64,000 nt of DNA from Paenibacillus sp. FSL R5-0623 (GCF_037974265.1 NZ_CP150233.1:3658001-3722000); one strand, 5' to 3'; counted from the stretch's first letter, positions 1 to 10,274 are shown. Translations and numbers: made by a program. The notes: a model not told the origin generated them from the letters alone.

Positions 1-2
1 AG

Positions 3-128
3 ATATTGCCATGGATGTACACACCTCGAATTGCCAAAGCATGGGGAGTTTTAGACGAAAAGATGATACCTCGCGATCAGTATGATGGAATATTACTTAT
101 TCATAAAATCCATCCCTCTAATCACTAG
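3..128 (+). CDS. 3' end of a truncated gene, possibly erythromycin-esterase family
   Basis: An open frame enters from the left edge and ends at TAG 126-128, giving 41 C-terminal residues that close with YDGILLIHKIHPSNH. The ending, a hydrophobic strand followed by a short polar tail, is reminiscent of the C-terminus of erythromycin-esterase-like hydrolases. That is a recollection of the family pattern and not an alignment. The next gene downstream is an ABC-F protein, so a small antibiotic-resistance neighbourhood is conceivable. The start and the catalytic region lie outside the window. Confidence 0.4.
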   Translation: MLPWMYTPRIAKAWGVLDEKMIPRDQYDGILLIHKIHPSNH

Positions 129-152
129 GAAAGAGCGTACTCAAATTTCAAA

Positions 153-271
153 GTGAGGGTAAGGGCTAAAAATCGATTGTACTTGGTGGTAAACAGTGTT
201 ACTCTAAAAGTCTGTGTTCGACAATATATTCAATACTAGCCACCAATTTAGTTGTAAAGAAAGGTAACACT
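153..271 (+). promoter_or_regulatory. Leader of the ABC-F gene: candidate translational attenuator with short uORF
   Basis: Two mutually exclusive pairings are visible. TTGGTGG at 183-189 can pair with CCACCAA at 240-246. AGTGTTAC at 195-202 can pair with GTAACACT at 264-271, which abuts the ATG at 272 and touches the last G of the Shine-Dalgarno stretch 256-264. An in-frame short ORF runs from GTG 153 (or TTG 177, with AAGG 161-164 upstream) to TAG 237-239 and covers both 5' arms. This order is the layout of ribosome-stalling attenuators known for several ABC-F and erm genes. The mechanism here is inferred, and the uORF lacks an ATG start. Confidence 0.45.
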
Positions 272-2011
272 ATGATAAAAGTTGAAAACTTATCCTTCTC
301 ATTTCCACAAAAGGAACTATATAAAAACATTTCATTTACGTTTGAAGAGGCACAACATTGTGCTTTTATCGGAACAAGCGGAAGTGGAAAAAGTACATTG
401 ATCGATATCCTGATGGATCAGGAACGATATTTGTTCGAGGGCAAGTTAGAGATAGACCCCGATTGCAGAATCGGGTATGTGAGTCAGTTTTTGCAAGTAG
501 ACAAAACAAAAGAAATGACCGTTTTTGAATATATCGCAGAAGAATTCATCAAGATACAGGATGAAATTACAGCGATTTATGCGGAGATGGCCACCACATC
601 GGATATGGATTCCCTGATGGAAAAGCTTCAATTGGCTTTGGATGCCTTCGAAGCGATGGATGGGGACAATTTCGAAAAAAACATCAATAAACAGTTAAAC
701 CTTGCCAACCTCATGAAGCTCAAAGATCTTAGTATATCCGCCATAAGTGGCGGGGAATTCAAACTTATTCAAGTGATGAAGGAAATGCTGAATCGTCCAG
801 ACTTCATGATTATGGACGAACCCGATGTATTTCTAGACTTTGAAAACCTGAACGCGCTTAAAAAATTGATTAACTCCCATAAGGGTATGTTGCTGGTCGT
901 TACACACAACCGGTATCTGTTGAATCATTGTTTCAACAAAATCATACACCTAGAAAACACAGAGCTCCAGGAGTTTGACGGGCGATATATCGATTATAAC
1001 TTCTCACTGCTTCAGTCTAAGATCGAACTGCAAGAAATTGCGGTTGCTGAAGCTGAAGAAATTGAGAGATACGATCACATCATCGACAATCTTAGAGAGA
1101 TCGCCACATATAATTCGGAAGCCTCGAGAGGCAGAGCGTTAAAAGCCAGAGTCAAGTTTCAAGAGAGATTGGAAGCACGTCGAATAAAAGAACCCTTTGT
1201 CGATATCAAACAGCCGAATATCCGTTTTGGGATCGATAAGGAAATGGAAGATACGGTTGTAGTTAACGTCAACAACTATAGCGTTTCCTTTGACGAGTTG
1301 CTTTTGGAAAATGTGAACTTTGAGATCAAATCAACAGATAAAGTAGCCCTGATCGGTCCTAACGGTACCGGGAAAACGACTTTACTCCGAGAAATCTTTA
1401 AAAACAATCAGGATTCCATTGAAATCAATCCTGATGTTAAGGTAGCTTATTTATCTCAGGTTCAAGGCGAAATGTTAAAGGATTCGAATACCATCCTAAA
1501 TGAATTCATAGATTCCGGGTTTCAAACGTATGATGAAATTAGATCGTATCTTCCAAACTATGGCTTTGAAGGAGAAATCCTTGATCAAAAGATTGAATCG
1601 TTATCTGGCGGTGAAAAAAACATGCTTCAATTGGCTAAAGTTTCTGCCAGTCAAGCCAACGTATTGCTCCTGGATGAACCAACAAGCCATTTGGATATCT
1701 ATACACAAATCGCATTGGAGAAAGCCATTGAAGACTACAAAGGTGCGATTATCATGATTTCTCATGATTTCTATTCGGTTGTAAATGGTATGGATTATGT
1801 TTTAATTATTGAGGACAGAACGATTAGTAAAATGAGTATAGAAGAATTTAGACAGATGATTTATGCGAGTCATTTTGATGAAAACTATCTAGAAAATGAA
1901 CAAAAGAAAAAGTCTGTTGAGATGAAAATTGAATTGGCTTTGAAAGATACTAATTTTGAACTTGCAAAGAGTCTGGTTGATGAGCTGGAAAAGCTGATTA
2001 AGTTGCTTTAG
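272..2011 (+). CDS. ABC-F family ATPase, probable ribosome-protection (antibiotic resistance) protein
   Basis: The 579-residue protein has two ABC ATPase domains and no membrane segments, which is the ABC-F layout. Domain 1 carries Walker A GTSGSGKST (residues 34-42), a degenerate signature SGGEF and Walker B with E183. A charged helical linker follows at about 240-310. Domain 2 has Walker A GPNGTGKTT (362-370), signature LSGGEKN and Walker B LLLDEPTSHLD with E469. ABC-F proteins of this kind bind the ribosomal E site and displace drugs such as lincosamides, pleuromutilins and streptogramins. The sequence feels close to the Vga/CplR-like Firmicutes group, but drug specificity cannot be read from it. 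A structured leader precedes it and a strong terminator follows. Confidence 0.85.
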   Translation: MIKVENLSFSFPQKELYKNISFTFEEAQHCAFIGTSGSGKSTLIDILMDQERYLFEGKLEIDPDCRIGYVSQFLQVDKTKEMTVFEYIAEEFIKIQDEITAIYAEMATTSDMDSLMEKLQLALDAFEAMDGDNFEKNINKQLNLANLMKLKDLSISAISGGEFKLIQVMKEMLNRPDFMIMDEPDVFLDFENLNALKKLINSHKGMLLVVTHNRYLLNHCFNKIIHLENTELQEFDGRYIDYNFSLLQSKIELQEIAVAEAEEIERYDHIIDNLREIATYNSEASRGRALKARVKFQERLEARRIKEPFVDIKQPNIRFGIDKEMEDTVVVNVNNYSVSFDELLLENVNFEIKSTDKVALIGPNGTGKTTLLREIFKNNQDSIEINPDVKVAYLSQVQGEMLKDSNTILNEFIDSGFQTYDEIRSYLPNYGFEGEILDQKIESLSGGEKNMLQLAKVSASQANVLLLDEPTSHLDIYTQIALEKAIEDYKGAIIMISHDFYSVVNGMDYVLIIEDRTISKMSIEEFRQMIYASHFDENYLENEQKKKSVEMKIELALKDTNFELAKSLVDELEKLIKLL

Positions 2012-2034
2012 ACAAGGTGAATATTCCATAATCT

Positions 2035-2076
2035 AAATCCCCCTGTATGTGGATTACTCCACATATAGGGGGATTT
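2035..2076 (+). terminator. Intrinsic terminator-like hairpin after the ABC-F gene
   Basis: The arm AAATCCCCCTGTATGTGGA pairs almost perfectly with TCCACATATAGGGGGATTT across a short TTAC loop. It lies between the convergent ABC-F gene and the minus-strand Gly/Pro-rich gene and probably ends both transcripts. Confidence 0.8.
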
Positions 2077-2080
2077 ACTT

Positions 2081-2485
2081 CTAGAAACAGCTAAACGAGC
2101 TGATTCGCTGCAGATCAATGCCGGTGTATAGCCAGAAGAAGCCATTCCAACGGAAGCCAGCCACCGAATTTCTACCTACAAATACCGGGTACATCCAGAA
2201 GCCGGGACCACGATCCGGCCAAATATATGTGTAGCGAAACAGACAACCGGATATGGCTCTTGGATCTACCGCATATAACGAAGCGGGCTGCTGTGGAATG
2301 AATGATGGTGGCGGCCCTGTAGGTGCCTGCACGCCTTGTGGTCCGCCGCCTCCACCCCCGGGGAACGATGGCGGACCAGGAAATCCGCCGGGTCCGCCAG
2401 GAAATCCGCCGGGTCCGCCGGGTCCGCCGGGACCCCCAGGTCCGCCAAATCCTCCACCAGGTCCAAAAGGAGGTAAAAATGTCAT
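2081..2485 (-). CDS. Gly/Pro-rich protein with conserved aromatic C-terminal domain, possible spore-surface protein
   Basis: The 134-residue product has an N-terminal low-complexity part made of GGPGGP and GGFPG repeats (about residues 8-60). Its C-terminal part of about 55 residues is non-repetitive and rich in aromatics: CLFRYTYIWP, FWMYPVFVGRNSVAGFRW, ending SSFSCF. This tail resembles small Gly/Pro-rich proteins of Bacillus and Paenibacillus whose function is not known to me. The minus strand is preferred because AGGAG lies 9 bases before its ATG and because the C-terminal domain is only meaningful in this frame. There is no signal peptide. Assignment to the spore surface is inference from composition. 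Confidence 0.7.
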   Translation of the reverse strand: MTFLPPFGPGGGFGGPGGPGGPGGPGGFPGGPGGFPGPPSFPGGGGGGPQGVQAPTGPPPSFIPQQPASLYAVDPRAISGCLFRYTYIWPDRGPGFWMYPVFVGRNSVAGFRWNGFFWLYTGIDLQRISSFSCF

Positions 2486-2625
2486 ATCACATCACTCCTG
2501 TTCATTAGTCTAATGTATTGTATGTAGGCAATTGAGAAGGGGAATGGGTGGAAGCCTATAGAAGGCCGCTAATGATCAAGTCGAATCAAGCAAATTAACT
2601 TGCAGAAAAATGTCGAATAAAGTGA

Positions 2626-2654
2626 TTGCTAACTAATTTATTGTGTGATATTAT
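2626..2654 (+). promoter_or_regulatory. Sigma-A-type promoter of the beta-glucoside operon
   Basis: TTGCTA at 2626-2631 and TATTAT at 2649-2654 are separated by 17 bases. The cre site begins 5 bases downstream, so CcpA would sit over the transcription start. Confidence 0.75.
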
Positions 2655-2659
2655 GATCC

Positions 2660-2673
2660 AGTAAACGTTTACA
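2660..2673 (+). promoter_or_regulatory. cre site (CcpA carbon catabolite repression)
   Basis: AGTAAACGTTTACA matches the catabolite-responsive element consensus TGWAANCGNTNWCA at all but the first base, and the central 12 bases are a perfect palindrome. Repression in the presence of glucose is the expected behaviour. Confidence 0.8.
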
Positions 2674-2700
2674 TCAAAAGCGAATTGAATATTAGCAGTG

Positions 2701-2792
2701 TTTGGCTGTTACTGGTAAAGCAGGCATGACCAAAATGATTTTGCATTTTCCTTATGTGAGTAGGGGAAGGCATATCGTTTTGGTCTTTTTTT
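2701..2792 (+). promoter_or_regulatory. RAT antiterminator overlapping a leader terminator (LicT target)
   Basis: GGCTGTTACTGGTAAAGCAG at 2704-2723, followed by GCATGACC, matches the ribonucleic antiterminator bound by BglG/LicT proteins. Its 3' side overlaps the 5' arm of an intrinsic terminator: GACCAAAATGAT (2728-2739) pairs with ATCGTTTTGGTC (2774-2785), followed by seven T. Binding of activated LicT to the RAT would prevent the terminator and allow bglP transcription. The licT gene is the third gene of the same operon. Confidence 0.9.
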
Positions 2793-2821
2793 ATATCCAA
2801 ATTCAGAAATGGGGCAAAGGT

Positions 2822-4783
2822 ATGGATTATCGCAAATTGGGACAAGAGATTACGGAATTGGTTGGGAAGAAGGATAATATCGCTCGGCTTACGCACTGCG
2901 CAACCCGATTACGATTCGAACTGCACGATATCTCCAAAGCGGAGACAGAAAAACTCAAAGCACTTCCAGGTGTCATTACCGTTGTGAACAATGGTGGACA
3001 ATATCAGGTCGTTGTGGGCAATGAGGTTCAGCAGGTCTACCGAGTTATCACTCAGCAGATGGGGTCGGCTACCCGAAGTGCGGAATCCAAATCGGATTCT
3101 GGCAAAAATAACGGACCAAAGCAAAAACAGAGCTGGATCTCCAGATTCATCAGCGTGATCTCAACAACATTTACTCCGGTAATTCCGGCAATCATTGGCG
3201 CGGGTATGATCAAAGCGATATTAGCCGTACTTGTGCTGACAGGCCTCGTAACGACGGAAAGCCAAAACTACTATATCCTTAATACCATTGCGGACGCGGC
3301 TTTTTATTTCATGCCTATTCTGCTGGCTTATGGAGCTTCCATTAAATTTGAAACAAGTCCCATTCTGGCGATGACAGTTGCCGGCGTGTTGTTACACCCG
3401 GGATGGAGCGCCCTGATGGCGGAAGGAAAAGACGTGTTTTTCATCGGTGTTCCAGTACGACTAACCGATTACGCGGGCTCCGTGCTGCCGATTATTATCG
3501 TTGTTTGGCTCATGTCCTATATTGAACGTTTCGCGGATCGGGTATCGCCTTCCATGATCAAATTTTTCACGAAACCAATGATTGTACTATTGATTACAGC
3601 ACCACTTGCATTGGTGGCGATTGGGCCTTTCGGAACGTACTTGAATGATCTGGTTGCGATGGGTGCAGAAGCGATTAATGCCAGAGCCAGTTGGCTGATT
3701 CCTTTGTTAATGGGAACTTTGCAACCATTCCTGATCGTGACAGGTACCGCATGGGCCATGACGCCGATTGCAACCAGCCAACTGACCAAAAATGGATATG
3801 AAATGATCAACGGTCCGGGAATGCTCGCGTCCAATATTGCTCAAGGTGGGGCCACGCTTGCTGTAGCCTTAAAAACAAAAAACAAAAAACTGAAACAGCT
3901 CGCTGCTTCTTCTGGCTTCACCGCTGTATTGGGCATCACGGAACCATCCCTGTACGGCGTAACGCTGAAACTGAAGAAACCTTTAATTGCCGCAATGATT
4001 GGTGGTGGTATAGCAGGGATATATGCTGGTCTGACCGGATTAGTGCGTTATGCCTTCGTTTCTCCGGGGCTTGCCGCGTTACCTGCCTTCATTGGAAGCA
4101 ATCCGATGAACATCGTTCATGCCATTGTGACTTGTCTGATCGCTTTTATCGTTACTTTTGCTCTGACATGGATCATTGGTTTTGAGGATCCAGTGGATGA
4201 TGAAGAAGAAGAAGGCAATACCAACGTTAACGATGACAAGACACTTTCCGGGCAGTCTGTTAAAGACAACACCCCAGACACTAAGTCTGCTGCAACAACA
4301 AATGCAAATGGACCAACCCAAAATGAATCAAGCCCAATTACGATCGCCAGCCCGATGCAAGGGGAATTAGTCCATCTGGACCGTGTCCCAGACGATGTCT
4401 TCTCTTTGGGATTACTGGGTAAGGGCGCTGCAATCATTCCTGCCAAAGGAGAACTGTATGCTCCGATCGCAGGTGAAGTTACGGCTTTCATGGACTCCAA
4501 ACATGCGGTGAAATTAAATGGTCCCGATGGAGAAGAGGTGCTCATTCATATTGGAGTGGATACCGTAAACCTGAAGGGGCGACACTTTGACTCTTCCATT
4601 AAAGTAGGGGATCGCGTAAAACGGGGGGACTTGTTGATCCGCTTTGATATCGACGCCATCAAGGCAGAAGGCTACGAAGTCATAACCCCGATCATTATCG
4701 CCAATTCGGATCGTTTCCCGGACATTAAGCTGGAGAAGCAGAGTACTGTGGAGGTTGGAGCGACGATTATCCACCTTTCGTAA
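2822..4783 (+). CDS. bglP: Beta-glucoside PTS transporter, EIIBCA
   Basis: This membrane phosphotransferase imports and phosphorylates aryl- or oligo-beta-glucosides. I place the start at ATG 2822 (653 residues) because the upstream in-frame extension runs through the RAT and terminator, and GGGG at 2811-2814 is a usable ribosome binding site. Domain order is EIIB with the phosphorylated Cys26 (LTHCATRLRF), a multispanning EIIC from about residue 105 to 460, an acidic and Asn/Thr-rich linker (DDEEEEGN), then EIIA with active His576 in LIHIGVDTV. It is followed 59 bases later by the GH1 gene and then licT, a classical operon. Regulation is by cre and RAT. Confidence 0.95.
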   Translation: MDYRKLGQEITELVGKKDNIARLTHCATRLRFELHDISKAETEKLKALPGVITVVNNGGQYQVVVGNEVQQVYRVITQQMGSATRSAESKSDSGKNNGPKQKQSWISRFISVISTTFTPVIPAIIGAGMIKAILAVLVLTGLVTTESQNYYILNTIADAAFYFMPILLAYGASIKFETSPILAMTVAGVLLHPGWSALMAEGKDVFFIGVPVRLTDYAGSVLPIIIVVWLMSYIERFADRVSPSMIKFFTKPMIVLLITAPLALVAIGPFGTYLNDLVAMGAEAINARASWLIPLLMGTLQPFLIVTGTAWAMTPIATSQLTKNGYEMINGPGMLASNIAQGGATLAVALKTKNKKLKQLAASSGFTAVLGITEPSLYGVTLKLKKPLIAAMIGGGIAGIYAGLTGLVRYAFVSPGLAALPAFIGSNPMNIVHAIVTCLIAFIVTFALTWIIGFEDPVDDEEEEGNTNVNDDKTLSGQSVKDNTPDTKSAATTNANGPTQNESSPITIASPMQGELVHLDRVPDDVFSLGLLGKGAAIIPAKGELYAPIAGEVTAFMDSKHAVKLNGPDGEEVLIHIGVDTVNLKGRHFDSSIKVGDRVKRGDLLIRFDIDAIKAEGYEVITPIIIANSDRFPDIKLEKQSTVEVGATIIHLS

Positions 4784-4824
4784 CAAGCTTAATATGGTCC
4801 GTCATATATCTTAATCAACATTAA

Positions 4825-6285
<1,461 letters not shown>

Positions 6286-6302
6286 AGGATCGTGATGAAT
6301 AC

Positions 6303-7154
6303 ATGAGAGTAATCAAAATATTAAATAACAGCTTGCTTCTGACCAAAGATGAACAGGGACAAGAGATGATTGTCATGGGAAAAGGGTTGGCATTCAAAGG
6401 CAAAGTAGGCGAGCGACTGGATGAAGAACACATCCAAAAACGATTCATTTTGCAAAATAATCCGTCTGCCCAGGCTTACGTACGAACCATCGAAAACATG
6501 CCGGAAAAACATGTGAATGTCATAAACAAACTGATTACCAATGCAAAAGAAAAGTTGTCTCTTGACGACCAAATCTTCTTTACGCTTATGGATCACTTGT
6601 CATTTGCCATTGAACGATGGAAAAAGGGTGTAGCACTACAGAATCGCATGTTATGGGAGATCCAGAGGTTTCATCCTGTCGAATTCGAACTAGGCCTTGA
6701 AGCCGTTCAGATGTTGAATCTAGAACTGGGGGTTGAACTGCCGGAAGAAGAAGCAGGGAATATCGCTTTTCATTTCGTGAATGCCCAAACGCATGAGCAG
6801 AATATGGAGCGCACAATGCAATCCGTTAAGATGTTAAAAGATATTTTTAACCTGATACAATACACCTTTGATATGCAATTGAACAAAAATTCCATTCATT
6901 ATGTGAGACTTGTCACACATCTGCAATTCTTCATCCAGCGTTTACAAGAAGGACGTCTGGGCAATTCGGCGAAAGATTTTATATTTCAACACATGGTGAA
7001 AGAGCACCCGCTTGAATATAAGTGTGCGGAGATGATCAAAACCTACGTGCAGAATATGTTGGACATCTCCATATCGAACGAGGAATTATTATATTTGATG
7101 ATTCACATTGCACGAATTGTGCAGGAGGAACAGGGTGACGAGGGACGATTATAA
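6303..7154 (+). CDS. licT: LicT/BglG-family transcription antiterminator
   Basis: The 283-residue protein has an N-terminal RNA-binding CAT domain (about 1-56, beginning MRVIKILNNSLLL) followed by two PTS regulation domains. PRD1 contains EKHVNV and MDHLSFAIER, PRD2 contains THLQFF and MIHIARI; these histidines are the ones phosphorylated by BglP and HPr in the family. It should bind the RAT at 2701-2735. The start was chosen at ATG 6303, which aligns with the LicT N-terminus and has AAAGGA 12 bases upstream. It is the last gene of the operon and is followed by a terminator. Confidence 0.92.
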   Translation: MRVIKILNNSLLLTKDEQGQEMIVMGKGLAFKGKVGERLDEEHIQKRFILQNNPSAQAYVRTIENMPEKHVNVINKLITNAKEKLSLDDQIFFTLMDHLSFAIERWKKGVALQNRMLWEIQRFHPVEFELGLEAVQMLNLELGVELPEEEAGNIAFHFVNAQTHEQNMERTMQSVKMLKDIFNLIQYTFDMQLNKNSIHYVRLVTHLQFFIQRLQEGRLGNSAKDFIFQHMVKEHPLEYKCAEMIKTYVQNMLDISISNEELLYLMIHIARIVQEEQGDEGRL

Positions 7155-7205
7155 AACAAAGTTTACGTGCCTGTTAGTGAACAGAAAAAAGATACTTTCT
7201 AACGA

Positions 7206-7248
7206 TGACCGTTTTCTCGTATTTTATCGGGAAACGGTCTTTTATTTT
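7206..7248 (+). terminator. Terminator of the bglP-bglA-licT operon
   Basis: GACCGTTT at 7206-7213 pairs with AAACGGTC at 7232-7239, with additional imperfect pairs inside, followed by a T-rich run. Confidence 0.8.
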
Positions 7249-7361
7249 TGCGAATATATAGCGTTTTTTTGATATCCCATGCGAACGAACTCCAGCTTTC
7301 TAAACCTACATGAGATTACCAAATGATAACTTATTATTATAATTATTGGAAATTTGTTATA

Positions 7362-7375
7362 TGTAAGCGCTATCC
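7362..7375 (+). promoter_or_regulatory. Probable cre site upstream of the xylanase
   Basis: TGTAAGCGCTATCC matches TGWAANCGNTNWCA except for the last base. It lies 75 bases before the xylanase ATG. Apart from this site and the preceding terminator, the 295-base gap shows nothing I can name. Confidence 0.5.
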
Positions 7376-7449
7376 AGAGAACTATAATCTATTTATCTGG
7401 ATGTTAATTCGTTCAGAAATACGTAGACCAAATCAAGAGGAGGAATTGT

Positions 7450-10122
7450 ATGAAACGGTTACGTCAATGGAATATTAGAGCCTTGGTTCTTGTGCTCGTA
7501 CTTGCCATGCTTCCATTTTCGAATGTCTCACATGCATCCAAGGCAGTTACAGAAGTGGAGGAAAGTCATTTGAGCACAAACTTTGAAGACGGTACACTTC
7601 AGGGATGGACTCCACGGATCGGTAGTGAAAGGCTGACAGTGACACAACAGGAAGCACACGAAGGTCAGTCCAGTATGCTAGTTTCCAACCGTGAGCGTTC
7701 CTATCATGGACCGATGTTATCCATGAAGGATCTGCTTAAGCGTAACCAAGAGTACGAAATTACGGCATATGTAAGACTTACTCAGGAGCCCACCACAGAT
7801 CAAACACTACAGCTCACCACATATAAAAAAACAACTGCCGAAAACTGGAACCCGATCGGTAGCGTGAAAATTGCCAAAACAGAATGGAATACATGGCACA
7901 AGATCACCGGAAAATTTCAGTATAGCGATGATCCCACTGAATTGAATTTGTTCATCGAAACACCCTACATCTCTGAAGATAGCGTAGATATGTTATCGTT
8001 CTATGTGGATGATGTATCATTTACTCTGGCCGAGCAACTGGAGATTGAAGAAGGTATTCTGTCTCTGGAAGACCTGTATCAAGATGATTTCCCCATTGGT
8101 GCAGCGGTGTATCGCTGGCAGTTGGAAGGCGCATATGGACAACTGCTCACAAAACACTTTAACAGCTTGACCGCAACCTATGAGATGAAACCGAAGTACA
8201 TGTCTCCTTCCGAAGGTGTTTATGAGTTCGAGGCAGCCGATCAATATGTTCAGTTCGCCGAGGAGCATGGTATGGGCGTACGCGCACATGCGTTGTTGTG
8301 GCATATTGATGCAGCAGAGTGGATGTTCAAGGATCCTCAGGGTAACCCTGCGAGTCGAGAATTACTACTTGCCCGGATTCAGGATTACGTTGAAACCGTC
8401 ATGACCCGATACAAAGGTAAGATCTATGCCTGGGATGTGGTAAACGAGGCGATTGCGGATAGCAATGGTGATGCCAACGGTTTACGTAAAAGTCCCTTTT
8501 ATGAACTAATCGGTCCGGATTACATTGAGAAAACCTATGAATTCGCTCGTGCAACAGATCCGAATGCCAAATTATATTACAACGAATACTTCACGGAAAT
8601 CCCTGAGAAAAGAGAGCATATGTATCAGTTGGTCAAACGACTGAAAGAGAAAGGGCTCATCGATGGTGTGGGTTTGCAATCCCACTATAACCTGGAATCC
8701 CCGCCCATCAAGGAAATTGAAAAAACGATCAGCATGTTCGCCGAACTTGGATTGGATATTCAGATCACGGAACTGGATGTGGATAGCGGAATTCCATTTG
8801 GTGAAGAGATGTCGGATGAAGTTGCGGTAAAACAGGCGTATCGATATAAGGAACTGTTGGATTTATACCAAAAACACAAAGATCACATCTCTTCAGTTAC
8901 CTTATGGGGACTCCAAGATGAGAAGTCTTACAACAACCAGGCTATGCTGTTTGATTCAGCCCTGAAGGCCAAAAAAGCATACTGGGGGCTCGTGGATGAA
9001 TCCAGCTTGCCTGTGTTGACAGAGAGAGCCGTCTCACTTTCGGGTAAACCGGATATCAAAAAACATTCACAAGATCCACTCTGGAACAAAGCGGTGTCTA
9101 CTCCACTGAAGGGTGACTCTTCGGGATCAGCCAGTTTCCGCACCTTATGGGATCATAGTAACCTGTATATCCTTGTGGATGTTCAGGATGCGAAGGCTGA
9201 CGTGAATGACAGAGTAGATATCTTTGTTGATCTCAATAATGGCAAGACCACCTCATATGAAGCAGATGACCGACATGTAATCATTAAGCGGTCGGGCAAA
9301 GCTGAGGGCGCAGAGCAGCGTTCATATCGTGTACGCGAGACCAAAGCCGGATATCAGGTTGAATTGTCCATTCCATGGGGTGGTATCCAAGCCGGTTCAG
9401 AATATGAAGTTGGCTTGGATATCCGTGTGACTGATGGCGGTGCAAATGGGACACAACCTTATAATCCACTGTACTGGAATGATCGAACACAATCTCAGGA
9501 GCAAGATACAAGCAAATACGGCGTGATTGAGCTTGCCCCTATGCCCAAATCTGCACAAGCTATGCAAGGCATTGTTCAGATTGATGGGAAGAAAGACACA
9601 TCATGGAATAAGGCTGCACCATTTGAAGTAAAACGGTTGAACCAGAGCGAAGGTGCAGAGGCAGTGGCTCGCGCAATGTGGTCAGGTGAGTATCTATACC
9701 TGCTGATCGACGTCACTGATCCAAACATCATCACAGATAACATCAACCCATGGGATCAGGATTCGGTTGAGATTTTCCTGGACGAGAATCACCAGCGCAC
9801 ACCGTATTTTCAATATGATGATGCCCAGTTCAGAATCAGTGCAGAGAATGTGGGAACCTTTGCAGGGGGGGCCTCATCCGGACGCCTTGTAAGTGCTGTG
9901 AAGAAAACAAATAAAGGATATCTCGTAGAAGCCAGAATTCATTTACAATCATTGACGCCCAAAACAGGAAATGTTCTCGGCTTCGAGCTTCAAATTAACG
10001 ACAACCAGGGCGGAGGTAAGCAGAGCGTAGCCAAATGGAATGATACGACCAATGAAAGTTGGAGAAACACTTCCCAGTACGGAATACTCACTTTTGTCGA
10101 AAAAAACAAACTCGGTCATTAA
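7450..10122 (+). CDS. Secreted multidomain endo-1,4-beta-xylanase, GH10
   Basis: The 890-residue protein begins with a signal peptide (hydrophobic LVLVLVLAMLPF, cleavage near SHA-SK at about residue 30). A CBM4/9/22-type module follows (about 38-195, FEDGTLQGWTPR), then the GH10 catalytic domain (about 200-530) with acid/base Glu333 in WDVVNEA and nucleophile Glu441 in ITELDV. Two CBM9-like modules follow (about 530-705 and 705-885). There is no S-layer homology domain or sortase signal, so release into the medium is likely. GAGGAGG precedes the ATG. It acts on arabinoxylan/xylan backbones. A cre-like site upstream suggests catabolite repression. Confidence 0.93.
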   Translation: MKRLRQWNIRALVLVLVLAMLPFSNVSHASKAVTEVEESHLSTNFEDGTLQGWTPRIGSERLTVTQQEAHEGQSSMLVSNRERSYHGPMLSMKDLLKRNQEYEITAYVRLTQEPTTDQTLQLTTYKKTTAENWNPIGSVKIAKTEWNTWHKITGKFQYSDDPTELNLFIETPYISEDSVDMLSFYVDDVSFTLAEQLEIEEGILSLEDLYQDDFPIGAAVYRWQLEGAYGQLLTKHFNSLTATYEMKPKYMSPSEGVYEFEAADQYVQFAEEHGMGVRAHALLWHIDAAEWMFKDPQGNPASRELLLARIQDYVETVMTRYKGKIYAWDVVNEAIADSNGDANGLRKSPFYELIGPDYIEKTYEFARATDPNAKLYYNEYFTEIPEKREHMYQLVKRLKEKGLIDGVGLQSHYNLESPPIKEIEKTISMFAELGLDIQITELDVDSGIPFGEEMSDEVAVKQAYRYKELLDLYQKHKDHISSVTLWGLQDEKSYNNQAMLFDSALKAKKAYWGLVDESSLPVLTERAVSLSGKPDIKKHSQDPLWNKAVSTPLKGDSSGSASFRTLWDHSNLYILVDVQDAKADVNDRVDIFVDLNNGKTTSYEADDRHVIIKRSGKAEGAEQRSYRVRETKAGYQVELSIPWGGIQAGSEYEVGLDIRVTDGGANGTQPYNPLYWNDRTQSQEQDTSKYGVIELAPMPKSAQAMQGIVQIDGKKDTSWNKAAPFEVKRLNQSEGAEAVARAMWSGEYLYLLIDVTDPNIITDNINPWDQDSVEIFLDENHQRTPYFQYDDAQFRISAENVGTFAGGASSGRLVSAVKKTNKGYLVEARIHLQSLTPKTGNVLGFELQINDNQGGGKQSVAKWNDTTNESWRNTSQYGILTFVEKNKLGH

Positions 10123-10147
10123 ACCATTTGCAGTAGTAGCAAGAATG

Positions 10148-10200
10148 AAAACCATCATAACAATGGATAAAACTCAACCAGGGTTATGTTGGTTTTCATC
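10148..10200 (+). terminator. Likely terminator after the xylanase gene
   Basis: AAAACCATCATAAC at 10148-10161 pairs with GTTATGTTGGTTTT at 10183-10196 with one mismatch. The following T-tract is weak, so termination is probable but not certain. Confidence 0.5.
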
Positions 10201-10244
10201 GTTTACATACGTCACCGAAGTTGTGGAGGGGCGATAAATCTGCC

Positions 10245-10274
10245 TTGACAATATTTAACAGCCATTGATATACT
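10245..10274 (+). promoter_or_regulatory. Promoter of the TPP-riboswitch/tenA unit
   Basis: TTGACA at 10245-10250 and TATACT at 10269-10274 are spaced by 18 bases, about 55 bases before the riboswitch. Confidence 0.6.

Noticed and set aside
2253..2513. Plus-strand Pro/Gly repeat frame (PPGPPGPPG) opposite the Gly/Pro-rich gene
   Set aside because: It looks like a collagen-like protein but is the reverse frame of GC-rich codon repeats. The minus strand has the ribosome site and a structured C-terminal domain.
2702..2821. Long N-terminal extension of BglP
   Set aside because: It would translate through the RAT and terminator hairpin. LicT-family operons start after this structure, and ATG 2822 matches the EIIB start.
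10040..10237. 65-codon frame at the end of the xylanase gene
   Set aside because: It overlaps the xylanase coding end and a terminator, with no ribosome site and low-complexity composition.
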